64,000 bases of DNA from Oribacterium sp. oral taxon 102 (GCF_013394775.1 NZ_JABXYT010000001.1:2244001-2308000); one strand, 5' to 3'; positions 41,131 to 50,735 are shown, counted from the first letter of the stretch. Notes: generated by a model not told the origin, from the sequence alone. Made by a program: numbers and translations.

Positions 41131-41275
41131 ATGCCGAAAACTTCGGCACCACCAATCACATAAGTCCTGCGCGCTGCTCCGCTTCTTCGAAGCTCCCGCA
41201 TCACTAACAGCTATCCGCACTTTCGCGATGTTTACACATCGCCTCGTGCTCATACCTGACAGGGGACTTATACAG
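41131..41275. repeat. Modular structured repeat, copy R3 (inverted relative to R1)
   Basis: The minus strand reads CTGTATAAGTCCCCTGTCA, GGTATGAGCACGAGGCGATG, AACATCGCGAAAGTGCG and ends GCGCAGGACTTAT, then extends into a TGCCGAAGTTTTCGGCA hairpin. It matches R1 (9908-10110) over almost its whole length but lacks the 59-base CTGTCAA hairpin module. It ends 5 bases before tRNA-Ser. Confidence 0.75.
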
Positions 41276-41280
41276 GAAAT

Positions 41281-41369
41281 GGAGACGTATCGAAGCGGTC
41301 ATAACGGGGCGCACTCGAAATGCGTTAGCCTTCACGGGCTCGTGGGTTCGAATCCCACCGTCTCCGCCA
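41281..41369 (+). tRNA. tRNA-Ser (anticodon CGA)
   Basis: Acceptor GGAGACG pairs with CGTCTCC. The D-arm region is CGAAGCGGTCATAACGGGG. Anticodon arm GCGCA-CTCGAAA-TGCGT gives CGA. A long variable arm (AGCC...GGCT) and the T-arm GTGGG-TTCGAAT-CCCAC follow. CCA is encoded. The extended variable arm fits a class II tRNA-Ser reading UCG. Confidence 0.95.
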
Positions 41370-41377
41370 GAAGCAAT

Positions 41378-41411
41378 CCCGCGTAGATCAAGGATTTACG
41401 CGGGTTTTTAT
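41378..41411 (+). terminator. Rho-independent terminator of tRNA-Ser
   Basis: CCCGCGTA and TACGCGGG form an 8-bp stem around GATCAAGGATT, followed by TTTTTAT, starting about 9 bases after the tRNA. Confidence 0.85.
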
Positions 41412-41563
41412 ATGGTGTTGTATCATAAAACTTAACACTTCTCCTTCAAGGATTTTTTTAAAAAACCTGGCATCAACGCAGATACGCTTTACGGATGGAG
41501 TAAGGCGGTCAATGAGGGACGTTTGAAGCTCGGCCCGATACACAATATAGGACCAAGGACAGA
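41412..41563 (+). pseudogene. Possible remnant of a mobile or DNA-binding protein gene
   Basis: No intact gene is seen in this gap downstream of tRNA-Ser. One plus-strand frame near 41451-41560 reads KDFFKKPGINADTLYGWSKA and then VNEGRLKLGPIHNIGPR. The start of this stretch looks like a helix-turn-helix segment of a transposase or phage protein. There is no start codon with a ribosome binding site and no further homologous sequence. This may be a decayed fragment or chance. Confidence 0.25.
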
Positions 41564-41597
41564 AAAGAGCCGGCGCACTATGCCGCGCGCCGGCTCT
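41564..41597 (-). terminator. Terminator overlapping the end of the nuclease gene
   Basis: On the minus strand GAGCCGGCGC pairs with GCGCCGGCTC around GCGGCATAGT, followed by TTTTCT. The TAG stop codon of the nuclease gene lies in the loop, so the stem includes its last codons. Confidence 0.75.
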
Positions 41598-42444
41598 CCC
41601 CTGTCGCATAGTCGATCTCGATTCCCGGCTGTACATTGTAGAGATAGACGAAGTAGCAGACCCCCTCTCCCTGATCCTCTACGGACCATGCCTCCATCGT
41701 CACGCCGGATGCCAGCAGATTGTCCCCCTGAAAGAGCGGGCTGACACGGTACAGCACATGATTTCCCGTTGTCCTCACATAGTCCGCGACCTCATTTTCA
41801 AAAGGGATCATCTCCGTGTTCATCGCACGCGTCCCGGTAATCAGATTCTCCGCGTTCGCATTCTCTCCGCTGAGCTGGTAGGCGATCAGATGACAGCGGT
41901 TATAGAGGTAATTCCCCTCCACCAGTCCCTCGTACTTCACATTTTTCCAGCCGCTCGGGCGAATTCCCCCGATCTCCCCCCGGCGCGCTGTCGGCATGAG
42001 ATCGCGTCCGATATTGGCATAGGCGGGTCCGCAGCGCCCGAGCGCATCCAGCTCCGCATATTCCTCGAAGCTGTACCGCGCGCCCTTATCCTCCTCCGGA
42101 AAACGCGGGACATTGTTCTCCAGAATAATGTAAGCGCTGCCGCTGTATTCGGGAAGCGCCGCAGGATCAATCGCCGTCCCTCTGTCCGATGCCGCTTGCT
42201 CCTCTCCGCCGCCCTTCGCCGCTGCATCGCTCTCCGCCTCGGACAGCATAGCGGCAGGCTCCCCTGCATCAGAAGGTGCCGACGAAAAATACGCAGGAGC
42301 AAGTTTATCGGCACTCCACAAAAGAAGGAGCAGCAGGAGGTAAATCGGCAGGGTCTTCGGTGTCAGCCGGAAGCCTCTGCCGCCGTATCCTCTACGCCGC
42401 GCGCCGCCGTAACATTTCCGTCTGTTTTTTGATTTCTCCGTCAT
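41578..42444 (-). CDS. Membrane-anchored or secreted DNA/RNA non-specific endonuclease
   Basis: A 288-residue protein with a basic N-terminus (KNRRKCYGGARRRGYGGRGF), one membrane segment at about residues 32-50 (LPIYLLLLLLLWSADKLAP), an acidic Ala/Glu linker and a C-terminal nuclease domain. The motif YNRCHLIAYQLSGENANAEN followed by LITGTRAMN is the catalytic His and metal-site region of the NucA/EndA-like family. It probably acts outside the cell on DNA, in nutrient use or in uptake. It follows apbE by 22 bases and ends in a terminator. Confidence 0.88.
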   Translation of the reverse strand: MTEKSKNRRKCYGGARRRGYGGRGFRLTPKTLPIYLLLLLLLWSADKLAPAYFSSAPSDAGEPAAMLSEAESDAAAKGGGEEQAASDRGTAIDPAALPEYSGSAYIILENNVPRFPEEDKGARYSFEEYAELDALGRCGPAYANIGRDLMPTARRGEIGGIRPSGWKNVKYEGLVEGNYLYNRCHLIAYQLSGENANAENLITGTRAMNTEMIPFENEVADYVRTTGNHVLYRVSPLFQGDNLLASGVTMEAWSVEDQGEGVCYFVYLYNVQPGIEIDYATGESRRAA

Positions 42445-42466
42445 TCTCTTCTCCGAAGCGCCCCGC

Positions 42467-43573
42467 TCACTTTGTATCCTTCACATAGCGGAGGAAGCCG
42501 TCCGTATAGCTCCGTGTCCCGTCCGCGTCGATCCACATCGCTTCGATCCGCTCCGCCTCCCCGCGTCCCCGGTTCCGCTCCTCGATGCACTTCCTTCCCG
42601 TCTCCGTATCCATCAGGAAAAGCCCCGTCGACAGCGCATCCGCCTCCCCCGAATCCTTCATCAGGATCGTGACACTGCGGTGGAAGCGCCCCGGTTCACA
42701 CGTTTCCGGATCAATGATGTGGTGGTAGCGCACATTGTCCACAGTATAATAGCGCTCATAATCTCCGCTCGTCACGAGAGAACGGTCACAGAGTCCGGTC
42801 ACGACCGCATATGCCTCCGTGCTCTTCCCGTCCCTATACGCCGGATTCTCCACCGGGCAGACCCAGTCCGTCCCATCTGCGCGCCGTCCGATTGCCTTCA
42901 GATTGCCGCCGATATTCAAGAGATAGCTCGTGCCGCCGAGCGCCTCTACCTCCTTCCCTGCCTGCTCCACCGCATAGCCCTTCGCGATGCCGCCCACATC
43001 TATACGCAGCTCCGGATCGCTGAGGTAGACAGTCGAGTTCTCTTCGTCAATGACGATATTCTCGATATCGGTATGCGCCGCCGCACGCTCAAGCGCGTCT
43101 GTATCCGGAAGCGCCGCGTGCTGCGGGTCTATGATCCCTGCCTCCCGCTCATCATGCCAGAGCCGCAGCACCGCGCCCTCGGCGATATTCACCCTGCCGC
43201 CGGTGAAACGGTAGGCCTCCTTTCCGAAGAGAAGCAGATCGATCAGCTTCCGATCCACCCTCACCGGCTGTCTGCCCGCATTGTCGTTGACCGTTTTCAG
43301 ATTATGCAGCCCCTCGTAGTCATTGTAAATATCGAAGAGCCGATGATATTCCAAAAGCAGCGCATGCACCGCCTCAGATTTCTGCCGGAACGCCGCCTCA
43401 TCCGTATCATAGCCGATGACATTGGATACCGTATCGAACACATCCAGAAACTGCGCGGAATATCGCTCGCCCGTCTTCTGCGCCGCGCCGTGCTGCCGAA
43501 AAAAAACCACCGCGAGAAGCAGCAGAAGCGGGAGCAGCAGTGCCGGAAGCGCCTTTTTCCCCAGCTTACTCAT
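42467..43573 (-). CDS. apbE: FAD:protein FMN transferase ApbE
   Basis: Attaches FMN to a Thr of flavoproteins outside the membrane, notably RnfD and RnfG. The 368 residues have an N-terminal membrane anchor (ALPALLLPLLLLLAVVFF), then VFDTVSNVIGYDTDEAAF, RIDVGGIAKGYAVEQAG, SYLLNIGGNLKAIG, HHIIDPETCEP and ADALSTGLFLMDTETGRK, all ApbE signatures. The start at 43573 overlaps the end of the acetyltransferase gene and has GGGGAG about 10 bases upstream. The rnf operon in this window supplies likely substrates. Confidence 0.93.
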   Translation of the reverse strand: MSKLGKKALPALLLPLLLLLAVVFFRQHGAAQKTGERYSAQFLDVFDTVSNVIGYDTDEAAFRQKSEAVHALLLEYHRLFDIYNDYEGLHNLKTVNDNAGRQPVRVDRKLIDLLLFGKEAYRFTGGRVNIAEGAVLRLWHDEREAGIIDPQHAALPDTDALERAAAHTDIENIVIDEENSTVYLSDPELRIDVGGIAKGYAVEQAGKEVEALGGTSYLLNIGGNLKAIGRRADGTDWVCPVENPAYRDGKSTEAYAVVTGLCDRSLVTSGDYERYYTVDNVRYHHIIDPETCEPGRFHRSVTILMKDSGEADALSTGLFLMDTETGRKCIEERNRGRGEAERIEAMWIDADGTRSYTDGFLRYVKDTK

Positions 43574-43850
43574 CCGAAAGCAGCTCCCCTTCCTCTCTAT
43601 GCCTCTCAAACCACTGCATTGCATAGCTGCACGAGAGCTTCGCCCTGCGGTCTGTGCGTCGGAGCTCCCTTACCAGCTTCTCCATCAGCATACCGGCGAC
43701 GCCCTGTCCTCGCAGACGCTCATCCACATAAGTATGGACGACCTCCACGGTCTTCCCTGTACGGTCATAGTCCGGGAAGTCCAGCTCCGCCAGAGTGCTG
43801 CCGTCCTCCGCCAGCAATTCGATTTTATTCTCTGAAATTCTGTATTCCAT
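43566..43850 (-). CDS. Small GNAT-type acetyltransferase (Acetyltransf_CG/YidJ-like)
   Basis: A 94-residue single-domain protein with KTVEVVHTYVDERLRGQGVA then GMLMEKLVRELRR and KLSCSYAMQWFERHRE, the short GNAT-fold family that binds acetyl-CoA through the RGQGVA loop. The start at 43850 follows AGGAGGAGAG. Its stop overlaps the apbE start region, so it is co-transcribed with apbE and the nuclease gene. The substrate is unknown. Confidence 0.88.
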   Translation of the reverse strand: MEYRISENKIELLAEDGSTLAELDFPDYDRTGKTVEVVHTYVDERLRGQGVAGMLMEKLVRELRRTDRRAKLSCSYAMQWFERHREEGELLSDE

Positions 43851-43923
43851 CTCTCCTCCTGTCATTCCGTTTATCTTCCCTTTTCCTATATCTTCCCCTT
43901 CATAACGCAAAGCCCGCGAAATG

Positions 43924-43999
43924 GCAAGTCTCCCGTGCGCCGTGCAGGGGCATGCCGCTGACACATAGCTTCCTGAATCGGATGCAGAGCTTCCTTGCC
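43924..43999. repeat. Dispersed intergenic hairpin repeat, copy G
   Basis: The arms GGCAAGTCTCC and GAGCTTCCTTGCC pair imperfectly. The minus strand shows GGAAGCTCTGCATCCGATT then CAGGAAGCTATGTGTC, matching the family core in order. It lies between the acetyltransferase gene and tRNA-Leu. Confidence 0.5.
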
Positions 44000-44036
44000 A
44001 TTACGCGCAGTGAAGGGACGAGACTCGCTCTGATAA

Positions 44037-44073
44037 AGGAAGAGGAGCCCGCCACCGCGAACTCCTCTTCCTC
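44037..44073 (-). terminator. Terminator of tRNA-Leu
   Basis: On the minus strand GGAAGAGGAG pairs with CTCCTCTTCC around a GC-rich loop, followed by TTTATC. It starts 2 bases after the tRNA. Confidence 0.75.
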
Positions 44074-44074
44074 T

Positions 44075-44161
44075 CTGCCGGCAACCGGGATCGAACCGGT
44101 ATGGGATTTAAGTCCCGCAGGATTTTAAGTCCTGTGCGTCTGCCTGTTCCGCCATGCCGGC
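44075..44161 (-). tRNA. tRNA-Leu (anticodon TAA)
   Basis: Minus strand: acceptor GCCGGCA with TGCCGGC; D-arm GCGGAACAGGCAGACGC; anticodon arm CAGGA-CTTAAAA-TCCTG gives TAA; long variable arm GGGACTTAAATCCC; T-arm ACCGG-TTCGATC-CCGGT. CCA is not encoded. It is a class II tRNA reading UUA. Confidence 0.95.
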
Positions 44162-44188
44162 AAACCGCTGCATCTCTGCAACGGAAAC

Positions 44189-44217
44189 ATTCTACTCTAA
44201 ATGCCCCGCCTTGTCAA
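44189..44217 (-). promoter_or_regulatory. Promoter of tRNA-Leu
   Basis: Minus-strand TTGACA (44212-44217) and TAGAAT (44189-44194) with a 17-base spacer, about 28 bases upstream of the tRNA. Confidence 0.8.
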
Positions 44218-44333
44218 TCTTCGTAACGTCAGGCAAGCAGGTCTTCAGAACTGCTATGACAATGGAAAGCTTGCATTTCTGCTTCAGAGAATCGCAAATG
44301 ATTTACCTGAACTGTAGCCAAATTTCGAATGGT

Positions 44334-44486
44334 TCAGCTACTCTTCTTCTCTTTTCTCCACAGGAAATAGTCCACTGCGAATGTTCCGGAAAGTAACAGG
44401 AGCAAAACTGGCACGAAAAGCTGTATGGCAAGGCAGAGTTCAAGTTCATGCGTTCTATAAGCTATGCTCTGCCATGCCCGGGCCAT
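44334..44486 (-). CDS. Possible 50-residue single-span membrane protein overlapping the LCP gene end
   Basis: A short frame starting ATG at 44484-44486 overlaps the last 32 bases of the LCP gene in another frame. It encodes MARAWQSIAYRTHELELCLA then a hydrophobic segment IQLFVPVLLLLLSGTFAVDY and a basic tail FLWRKEKKSS. The positive-inside tail and clean hydrophobic segment look protein-like. A GAGGA lies about 9 bases upstream. No homologue is recognised and it may be chance. Confidence 0.35.
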   Translation of the reverse strand: MARAWQSIAYRTHELELCLAIQLFVPVLLLLLSGTFAVDYFLWRKEKKSS

Positions 44487-46059
44487 GGGCACTGTCCTCT
44501 TCCCCGGGCAGGACGGTTTCTCCACCGGGCGCCGTCGGTCTCTCCCTGCTCTCCTGCTCCGTAGGCGCTGCCTCGGCTTTTGTCTCTCCGCCGGGCGCTT
44601 CTGCCCGCCGCAGGCTCTCCTCCGTGCTGTCTGAGGGCAGCCGCTCCACAAGGCTCTCTGCTTCCTCTCTGCCTTCCGAAGACATCGTGCTCTCTGTCTC
44701 CTTCGTCTCCGGCTGCGCCTCAGATTCCGATTCCTTAGCCGCCTTCTCCGGTGCAGGCTTCTCCTTCGGCGCACCGCCGCCCGCGGAAGCGCCGCCCGTG
44801 CCGACGTGAACCGGCTCCGCGTTCTCCATGACGCCCACGCCGGAGACCTCCGCGATATGCTCGCTGATCTTCTGCACCGTCCCGGAGACCTTGTAGTCCT
44901 CCGTCCCATAGAGGTACTGATGCAGCTGCACGACATTGGAGGCGAGCGTCGCGGGAATCACGCAATCCATCTTGCGAATCTTCTTCGTCGTTCTGGAAAA
45001 CGGAAAGCCCTGCGAATCCACGATCTCATATTTTTTCACATTCCGGGCGAGCGAAACCGCATCGTCTATCCCCATGCTGGTAGAAATCTCCGGGAAGACA
45101 TAACGCGCTACCTCCGCGAGCGTTCTCGCATTCGCCTGCTTCGCCTTTTCCATGGCGAGCCCCAGCACCTTCCGCTGCCGGGCGGTACGGTTGAAATCGG
45201 TATCCATCAGCCGGAGACGACCGTACGCCACCGCCTGCACCCCGTCCAGATGATTCATCCCGGCGTGCGCAAGCTGCACCGAGCCAAGCCCCGTAGAGTT
45301 TACCGTTTCGGTAATGAAGGCATTGATGTATTTGAACTCACTGTCCGAAATCTCGAGATCGACGCCGCCCAGCGCCGTGATCCCCTTCGCAACTGCCGCC
45401 CAGTTGAAGCTCACATAGTCGTCAATTTTCAGATCGAAATTGCTCTCCAGCGCCGCAACTGCCTGTTTATGACCGCCGAGGAAATATGCCTCGTTCAGCT
45501 TGTGGTACTTCCCCTCGCTGTCTACCCTGCTGTAGGTATCGCGATAAACCGAGGTAAGCTTCACCGAGCCGTCCCGCCGGTTAATGCTGGCAAGCATGAT
45601 GACATCGGAGAGCGCCCCCGCCTCGAGATTGCCGTCGCGGGAATCTACGCCGAAGACCGCTACCGTCCAGTATTTCGCGCCGAGATAGGGACTCGCGAAG
45701 CTCCAGAGCCCGAAGCCGAGCAGGAGGAGCAGGCAGAGACGCAGAACTCTCCTGCCGAAGCGCCCCCGTCTCCTTCCTCCTCCTGCTGCACGGGAGCTTT
45801 GCCCATTCTGCCGCGTACGCGCTCTCCCCCGCATATCCTCCCGCACGCGGCGCTCCTCCGCCTGCCCGCCATTGCTTCGTATCGGGTTTCTGGTGGCGCG
45901 AAGCGCATATTCCTCCTCATCATAGTCCGGCTCGTATGCCGCTCCCATCTCCTCCCGCTCTCTCCTGTAGCTCTCCATCCGCCGCTCAGACGGTCTGGTG
46001 CGCCGTACCAGACGGGACTCTGTCCGCGCAAGGCGTCTGCTTCTGTTCTCTACGCTCAT
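44455..46059 (-). CDS. LytR-CpsA-Psr (LCP) family cell-wall polymer transferase
   Basis: Membrane protein that transfers wall teichoic acid-like or capsular polymers from lipid carrier to peptidoglycan. The 534 residues have a basic cytoplasmic N-terminus of about 100 residues, one membrane segment (VLRLCLLLLLGFGLWSFA), then the LCP domain: VAVFGVDSRDGNLEAGALSD, SVYRDTYSRVDSEGKYHKLN and GVQAVAYGRLRLMDTDFNRT followed by ARQRKVL, with the phosphate-binding Arg and Asp residues. A long Glu/Ala/Ser/Pro-rich tail (about 425-534) is low-complexity and probably wall-spanning. TGCTATACT, an extended -10, lies about 80 bases upstream. Confidence 0.92.
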   Translation of the reverse strand: MSVENRSRRLARTESRLVRRTRPSERRMESYRREREEMGAAYEPDYDEEEYALRATRNPIRSNGGQAEERRVREDMRGRARTRQNGQSSRAAGGGRRRGRFGRRVLRLCLLLLLGFGLWSFASPYLGAKYWTVAVFGVDSRDGNLEAGALSDVIMLASINRRDGSVKLTSVYRDTYSRVDSEGKYHKLNEAYFLGGHKQAVAALESNFDLKIDDYVSFNWAAVAKGITALGGVDLEISDSEFKYINAFITETVNSTGLGSVQLAHAGMNHLDGVQAVAYGRLRLMDTDFNRTARQRKVLGLAMEKAKQANARTLAEVARYVFPEISTSMGIDDAVSLARNVKKYEIVDSQGFPFSRTTKKIRKMDCVIPATLASNVVQLHQYLYGTEDYKVSGTVQKISEHIAEVSGVGVMENAEPVHVGTGGASAGGGAPKEKPAPEKAAKESESEAQPETKETESTMSSEGREEAESLVERLPSDSTEESLRRAEAPGGETKAEAAPTEQESRERPTAPGGETVLPGEEDSAHGPGMAEHSL

Positions 46060-46433
46060 TCTGCTGCTTTCCCTATCCTTTTATTGATGTATGTGATCTG
46101 CCTGTTTCATAAGGCTCAGCCGATCCACAGACACAGCCGAGTATAGCAGACTGCGGTGCGGAATCCCAGCCCCTTTCGGAAATCGTAATGAATTCCGCGT
46201 CATATCCCTGACCGTTCAGCTAAGCCATCCACCGTTTGCAGAAACAAAAGCGATTGCCATGCATGCATTGACCGGTATGCTGCGGGCAAATCATAAAAGC
46301 CCCAGCGTATCCGTCTTTCCTTCAAATCCCACCTCACGACGGACACCCTTGCCTTCGGCGATATCCTTCCCGCTGCCAGGCGGATTCCGGACTTACCGCC
46401 TAGCGCTGTGCACCGCCAAGGCGCATCCTCACT
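46060..46433 (-). other. Non-coding region upstream of the LCP gene
   Basis: About 370 bases without a convincing gene. On the minus strand TGCTATACT near 46142 is a candidate extended -10 for the LCP gene. A short open frame reading VRWDLKERRIRWGFYDLPAA has no ribosome binding site. Direct and inverted GC-rich short repeats around GCGGT/ACCGC near 46395-46420 are visible. No member of either repeat family was found here. Confidence 0.4.
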
Positions 46434-46468
46434 GAAAAAGGCAGAGCGTCCCGCCCTGCCTTTCTGCT
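46434..46468 (-). terminator. Terminator of the ATP synthase operon
   Basis: On the minus strand AAAGGCAG pairs with CTGCCTTT around GGCGGGACGCT, followed by TTC after a T-run. It lies directly after the atpC stop. Confidence 0.8.
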
Positions 46469-46474
46469 CCTCCC

Positions 46475-46882
46475 TTATTCCCCTGCTTCCGCGGTCTGCA
46501 GCCGCACCATGGCTCTGTAGAGACGGGATTCCTCCCGCGCTCTGTCCGCCTTGGAGAGCTCCGGATTCCGGAGCGCCTCCTCCGCTCTCCGCTTCGATGC
46601 CTCTGCGCGCGCGCGGTCAATGTCCCCGCTCCATTCCCAGCTCGTCGGGAGCAGACGGCAGCGGTTATGAAGCATGCTGAGCATGCCGCCGATGCAGGAG
46701 GCGCGCCGGACGGTGCCGTCCGGAAGCGTGACGCTCGCGGTTCCCATTCCCACGCCGCTGCAATAGTTGGTATGCCGCGCCATGATCGCGAGCTCTCCGC
46801 TCTGGCTCCGGAGACTCAGCTTCTCCGCTTCCCCCGAAAATTTCTGCCCGTCTATGGATACGATCTCTAATTGAAAGGTCAT
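46475..46882 (-). CDS. atpC: F-type ATP synthase epsilon subunit
   Basis: Central-stalk subunit that regulates ATP hydrolysis. The 135 residues have the N-terminal beta-sandwich (TFQLEIVSIDGQKFSGEAEK, SQSGELAIMARHTNYCSGVG) and a C-terminal helical hairpin (IDRARAEASKRRAEEALRNP). It is the last gene of the operon, 18 bases after atpD, and a terminator follows. Confidence 0.92.
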   Translation of the reverse strand: MTFQLEIVSIDGQKFSGEAEKLSLRSQSGELAIMARHTNYCSGVGMGTASVTLPDGTVRRASCIGGMLSMLHNRCRLLPTSWEWSGDIDRARAEASKRRAEEALRNPELSKADRAREESRLYRAMVRLQTAEAGE

Positions 46883-46900
46883 GCTTTTCCTGCCTTTCTC

Positions 46901-48289
<1,389 letters not shown>

Positions 48290-48311
48290 TTATCGTTCTC
48301 CTATGCTCCCA

Positions 48312-49166
48312 CTACAGCTCCTCCGCGCCGGCAACGATCTCCGTGATCTCCTGCGTAATGCTCGCCTGACGCGCCCTGTTGTAGTTAAGACTTAATTTAT
48401 CTATCATTTCTCCGGCATTGTCCGTCGCCGCCTCCATCGCAGTCCGGCGGGCGGCGAGCTCGCTCGCCACCGACTCGCAGACAGCGCTGTACAGAAGCCC
48501 TGTCAGATACTCCGGGACGATGGCGTCGAAGACCTCCTCTGCACTTGGCTCGTAGAGAATCAGGTTCCGGAACTCTCCGCTTCGCTTCTCTGTGCTGAAA
48601 TCCGAGAGCGGCAGCAGCGAGGATACCTCCGGCTTCTGATTCATCATAGACAGGAACTCGGTATAGCAGAGTGCGATATGCCCGAACTGCTTCTCCCGGT
48701 ACAATTGGCAGAGCAGCTCTGCGATCTCATAGCAGTCGGATATTGACACCTCGGCAGCCACGGCATAGCATTCCGTCACGAAATCGATCCCTCTGTGCCT
48801 CCCATATTCGACGCTCTTCTTGCCGATCGGGAGAATGCGGATCTCCTTGCCTGATGCCTGCTCCTCCAGATAGCGGAACAGGTTCGCATTGTAGCCGCCT
48901 GCCATGCCGCGGTCTCCGGATATGACGACGAAGCACCAGCGGTTCTCCGCATTCTCCTTGGTATATAAAGAACTGAAGTCTGCATTTTCCCGCGAGATCT
49001 CACGGAGCGTCCCTCCGAGCGTCTCGAAATACGGCCTGCATCTGTCTGCCCGTTCCTTTGCCCTTCTCAGCTTCGAGGACGCAACCAGCTCCATCGCCTT
49101 GGTGATCTGCATGGTATTCTGGATGCTTTTGATCCGGAGTTTCACTGCCTTCATATTAGCAGCCAT
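48312..49166 (-). CDS. atpG: F-type ATP synthase gamma subunit
   Basis: Rotor shaft. The 284 residues start with the long helix MKAVKLRIKSIQNTMQITKA then MELVASSKLRRA and end with SLNYNRARQASITQEITEIV, the conserved terminal helix. Length is normal. It lies between atpA (45-base gap) and atpD. Confidence 0.95.
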   Translation of the reverse strand: MAANMKAVKLRIKSIQNTMQITKAMELVASSKLRRAKERADRCRPYFETLGGTLREISRENADFSSLYTKENAENRWCFVVISGDRGMAGGYNANLFRYLEEQASGKEIRILPIGKKSVEYGRHRGIDFVTECYAVAAEVSISDCYEIAELLCQLYREKQFGHIALCYTEFLSMMNQKPEVSSLLPLSDFSTEKRSGEFRNLILYEPSAEEVFDAIVPEYLTGLLYSAVCESVASELAARRTAMEAATDNAGEMIDKLSLNYNRARQASITQEITEIVAGAEEL

Positions 49167-49211
49167 TTCATCCCTCCTTATGTCTTACGGCGAGGAGATC
49201 CCGCCGCAGCC

Positions 49212-50735
49212 TCACCTGCCCTCCGCCAGAAAGTCTCTCGTGAACTCCAGAAGCGTACTCCGGAGCTTCTCCTCGGCCGCATTCTCGAGCTTCCCGCTCT
49301 CGCGAATCTCCTGCATGACGCTGTCTCCGGTCGGGTCGCTGTCGAGGAAGCGATAGAGCTCCTGCTCATACCGCGCGATTGACTTGACCGGAACCTCCGT
49401 CAGGATATCCCGCACCACCGCGTAAATCAGCGCCACCTGCTTCTCCACCGGGACCGGCGCAGCCTTCCCCTGCTTCAGCACCTCCACGATGCGCTCACCC
49501 TGCGCCAGACGCTTCTTCGTATCCTCGTCGAGATCGGAGCCGAACTGCGCGAAGCTCTGCAGCTCACGGTACTGCGAATAGATCAGCTTCAGTGTGCCTG
49601 CGACCTTCTTCATCGCCTTGATCTGCGCGTTCCCGCCGACACGGGACACGGAAATGCCCGGGTTTACCGCCGGCATGATGCCGCTGTGGAAGAGCTCCGT
49701 CTCCAGGAAGATCTGCCCGTCTGTGATCGAAATGACATTGGTCGGGATATAGGCGGACACGTCGCCTGCCTGCGTCTCGATGATTGGAAGCGCCGTCAGG
49801 CTGCCGCCGCCGAGCTCATCGGAAAGCTTCGCCGCCCTCTCCAGCAATCTGGAATGAAGATAGAAGACGTCTCCCGGATATGCCTCCCGCCCGGGCGGTC
49901 TGCGGATCAGCAGAGAAATCGCACGATATGCCACCGCATGCTTCGACAGGTCATCATAGATGATCAGAACATGCTTCCCCTGCTGCATGAAATACTCGCC
50001 CATCGCGCAGCCCGCGTACGGCGCAATATACTGCAGCGGACTCGGATCGGATGCCGTCGCCGCAACGACAATGGAATACTCCATCGCCCCCTTCTCCCGA
50101 AGCTCCGAAACAAGGCTCGTCACGGTCGAACGCTTCTGTCCGATCGCAACATAGATGCAGATCACATCCTTGCCCTTCTGGTTAATGATGGTATCCACTG
50201 CGATCGTGGTCTTTCCGGTCTGCCGGTCTCCGATAATCAGCTCTCTCTGTCCTCTGCCGATCGGGATCATGGAATCGATCGCCTTGATGCCTGTCTGCAG
50301 CGGCTCCTTCACCGGCTGCCGCTTAATGATGCCCGGCGCCTGACTTTCCACTGCCCGGAACTCCGTCGTGTCGATCGGTCCCGCGCCGTCGATCGGCTGT
50401 CCGATGGCATTCACAACTCTGCTGATCATTTTCCCGCCCACCGGCACCGAAACGACACGTCCGGTGCGCTTCACCGTCTGTCCCTCCTTGATGCCGGTAT
50501 CAGAACCGAAGAGCACGGCAGAAACGCTGGTCTCCTCTAAATTCTGCGCCATACCGAATGTGCCGTCCTCGAACTCGAGCAGCTCTCCGGACATACAGTT
50601 CATCAGTCCGCTGAGCCTCGCGATACCGTCTCCTACCGTGAGAACGGCACCGGTCTCGTTCTGAATGATCACGTTCTGGTAGTGCTTGATCTGGCTTCGA
50701 ATGACCTCTGAAATTTTCTCTGGTTTAAATTCCAT
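49212..50735 (-). CDS. atpA: F-type ATP synthase alpha subunit
   Basis: Non-catalytic nucleotide-binding subunit. The 507 residues contain the Walker [21 protein letters not shown], the segment [20 protein letters not shown] and the alpha signature [14 protein letters not shown]. It lies between atpH and atpG. Confidence 0.97.
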   Translation of the reverse strand: MEFKPEKISEVIRSQIKHYQNVIIQNETGAVLTVGDGIARLSGLMNCMSGELLEFEDGTFGMAQNLEETSVSAVLFGSDTGIKEGQTVKRTGRVVSVPVGGKMISRVVNAIGQPIDGAGPIDTTEFRAVESQAPGIIKRQPVKEPLQTGIKAIDSMIPIGRGQRELIIGDRQTGKTTIAVDTIINQKGKDVICIYVAIGQKRSTVTSLVSELREKGAMEYSIVVAATASDPSPLQYIAPYAGCAMGEYFMQQGKHVLIIYDDLSKHAVAYRAISLLIRRPPGREAYPGDVFYLHSRLLERAAKLSDELGGGSLTALPIIETQAGDVSAYIPTNVISITDGQIFLETELFHSGIMPAVNPGISVSRVGGNAQIKAMKKVAGTLKLIYSQYRELQSFAQFGSDLDEDTKKRLAQGERIVEVLKQGKAAPVPVEKQVALIYAVVRDILTEVPVKSIARYEQELYRFLDSDPTGDSVMQEIRESGKLENAAEEKLRSTLLEFTRDFLAEGR

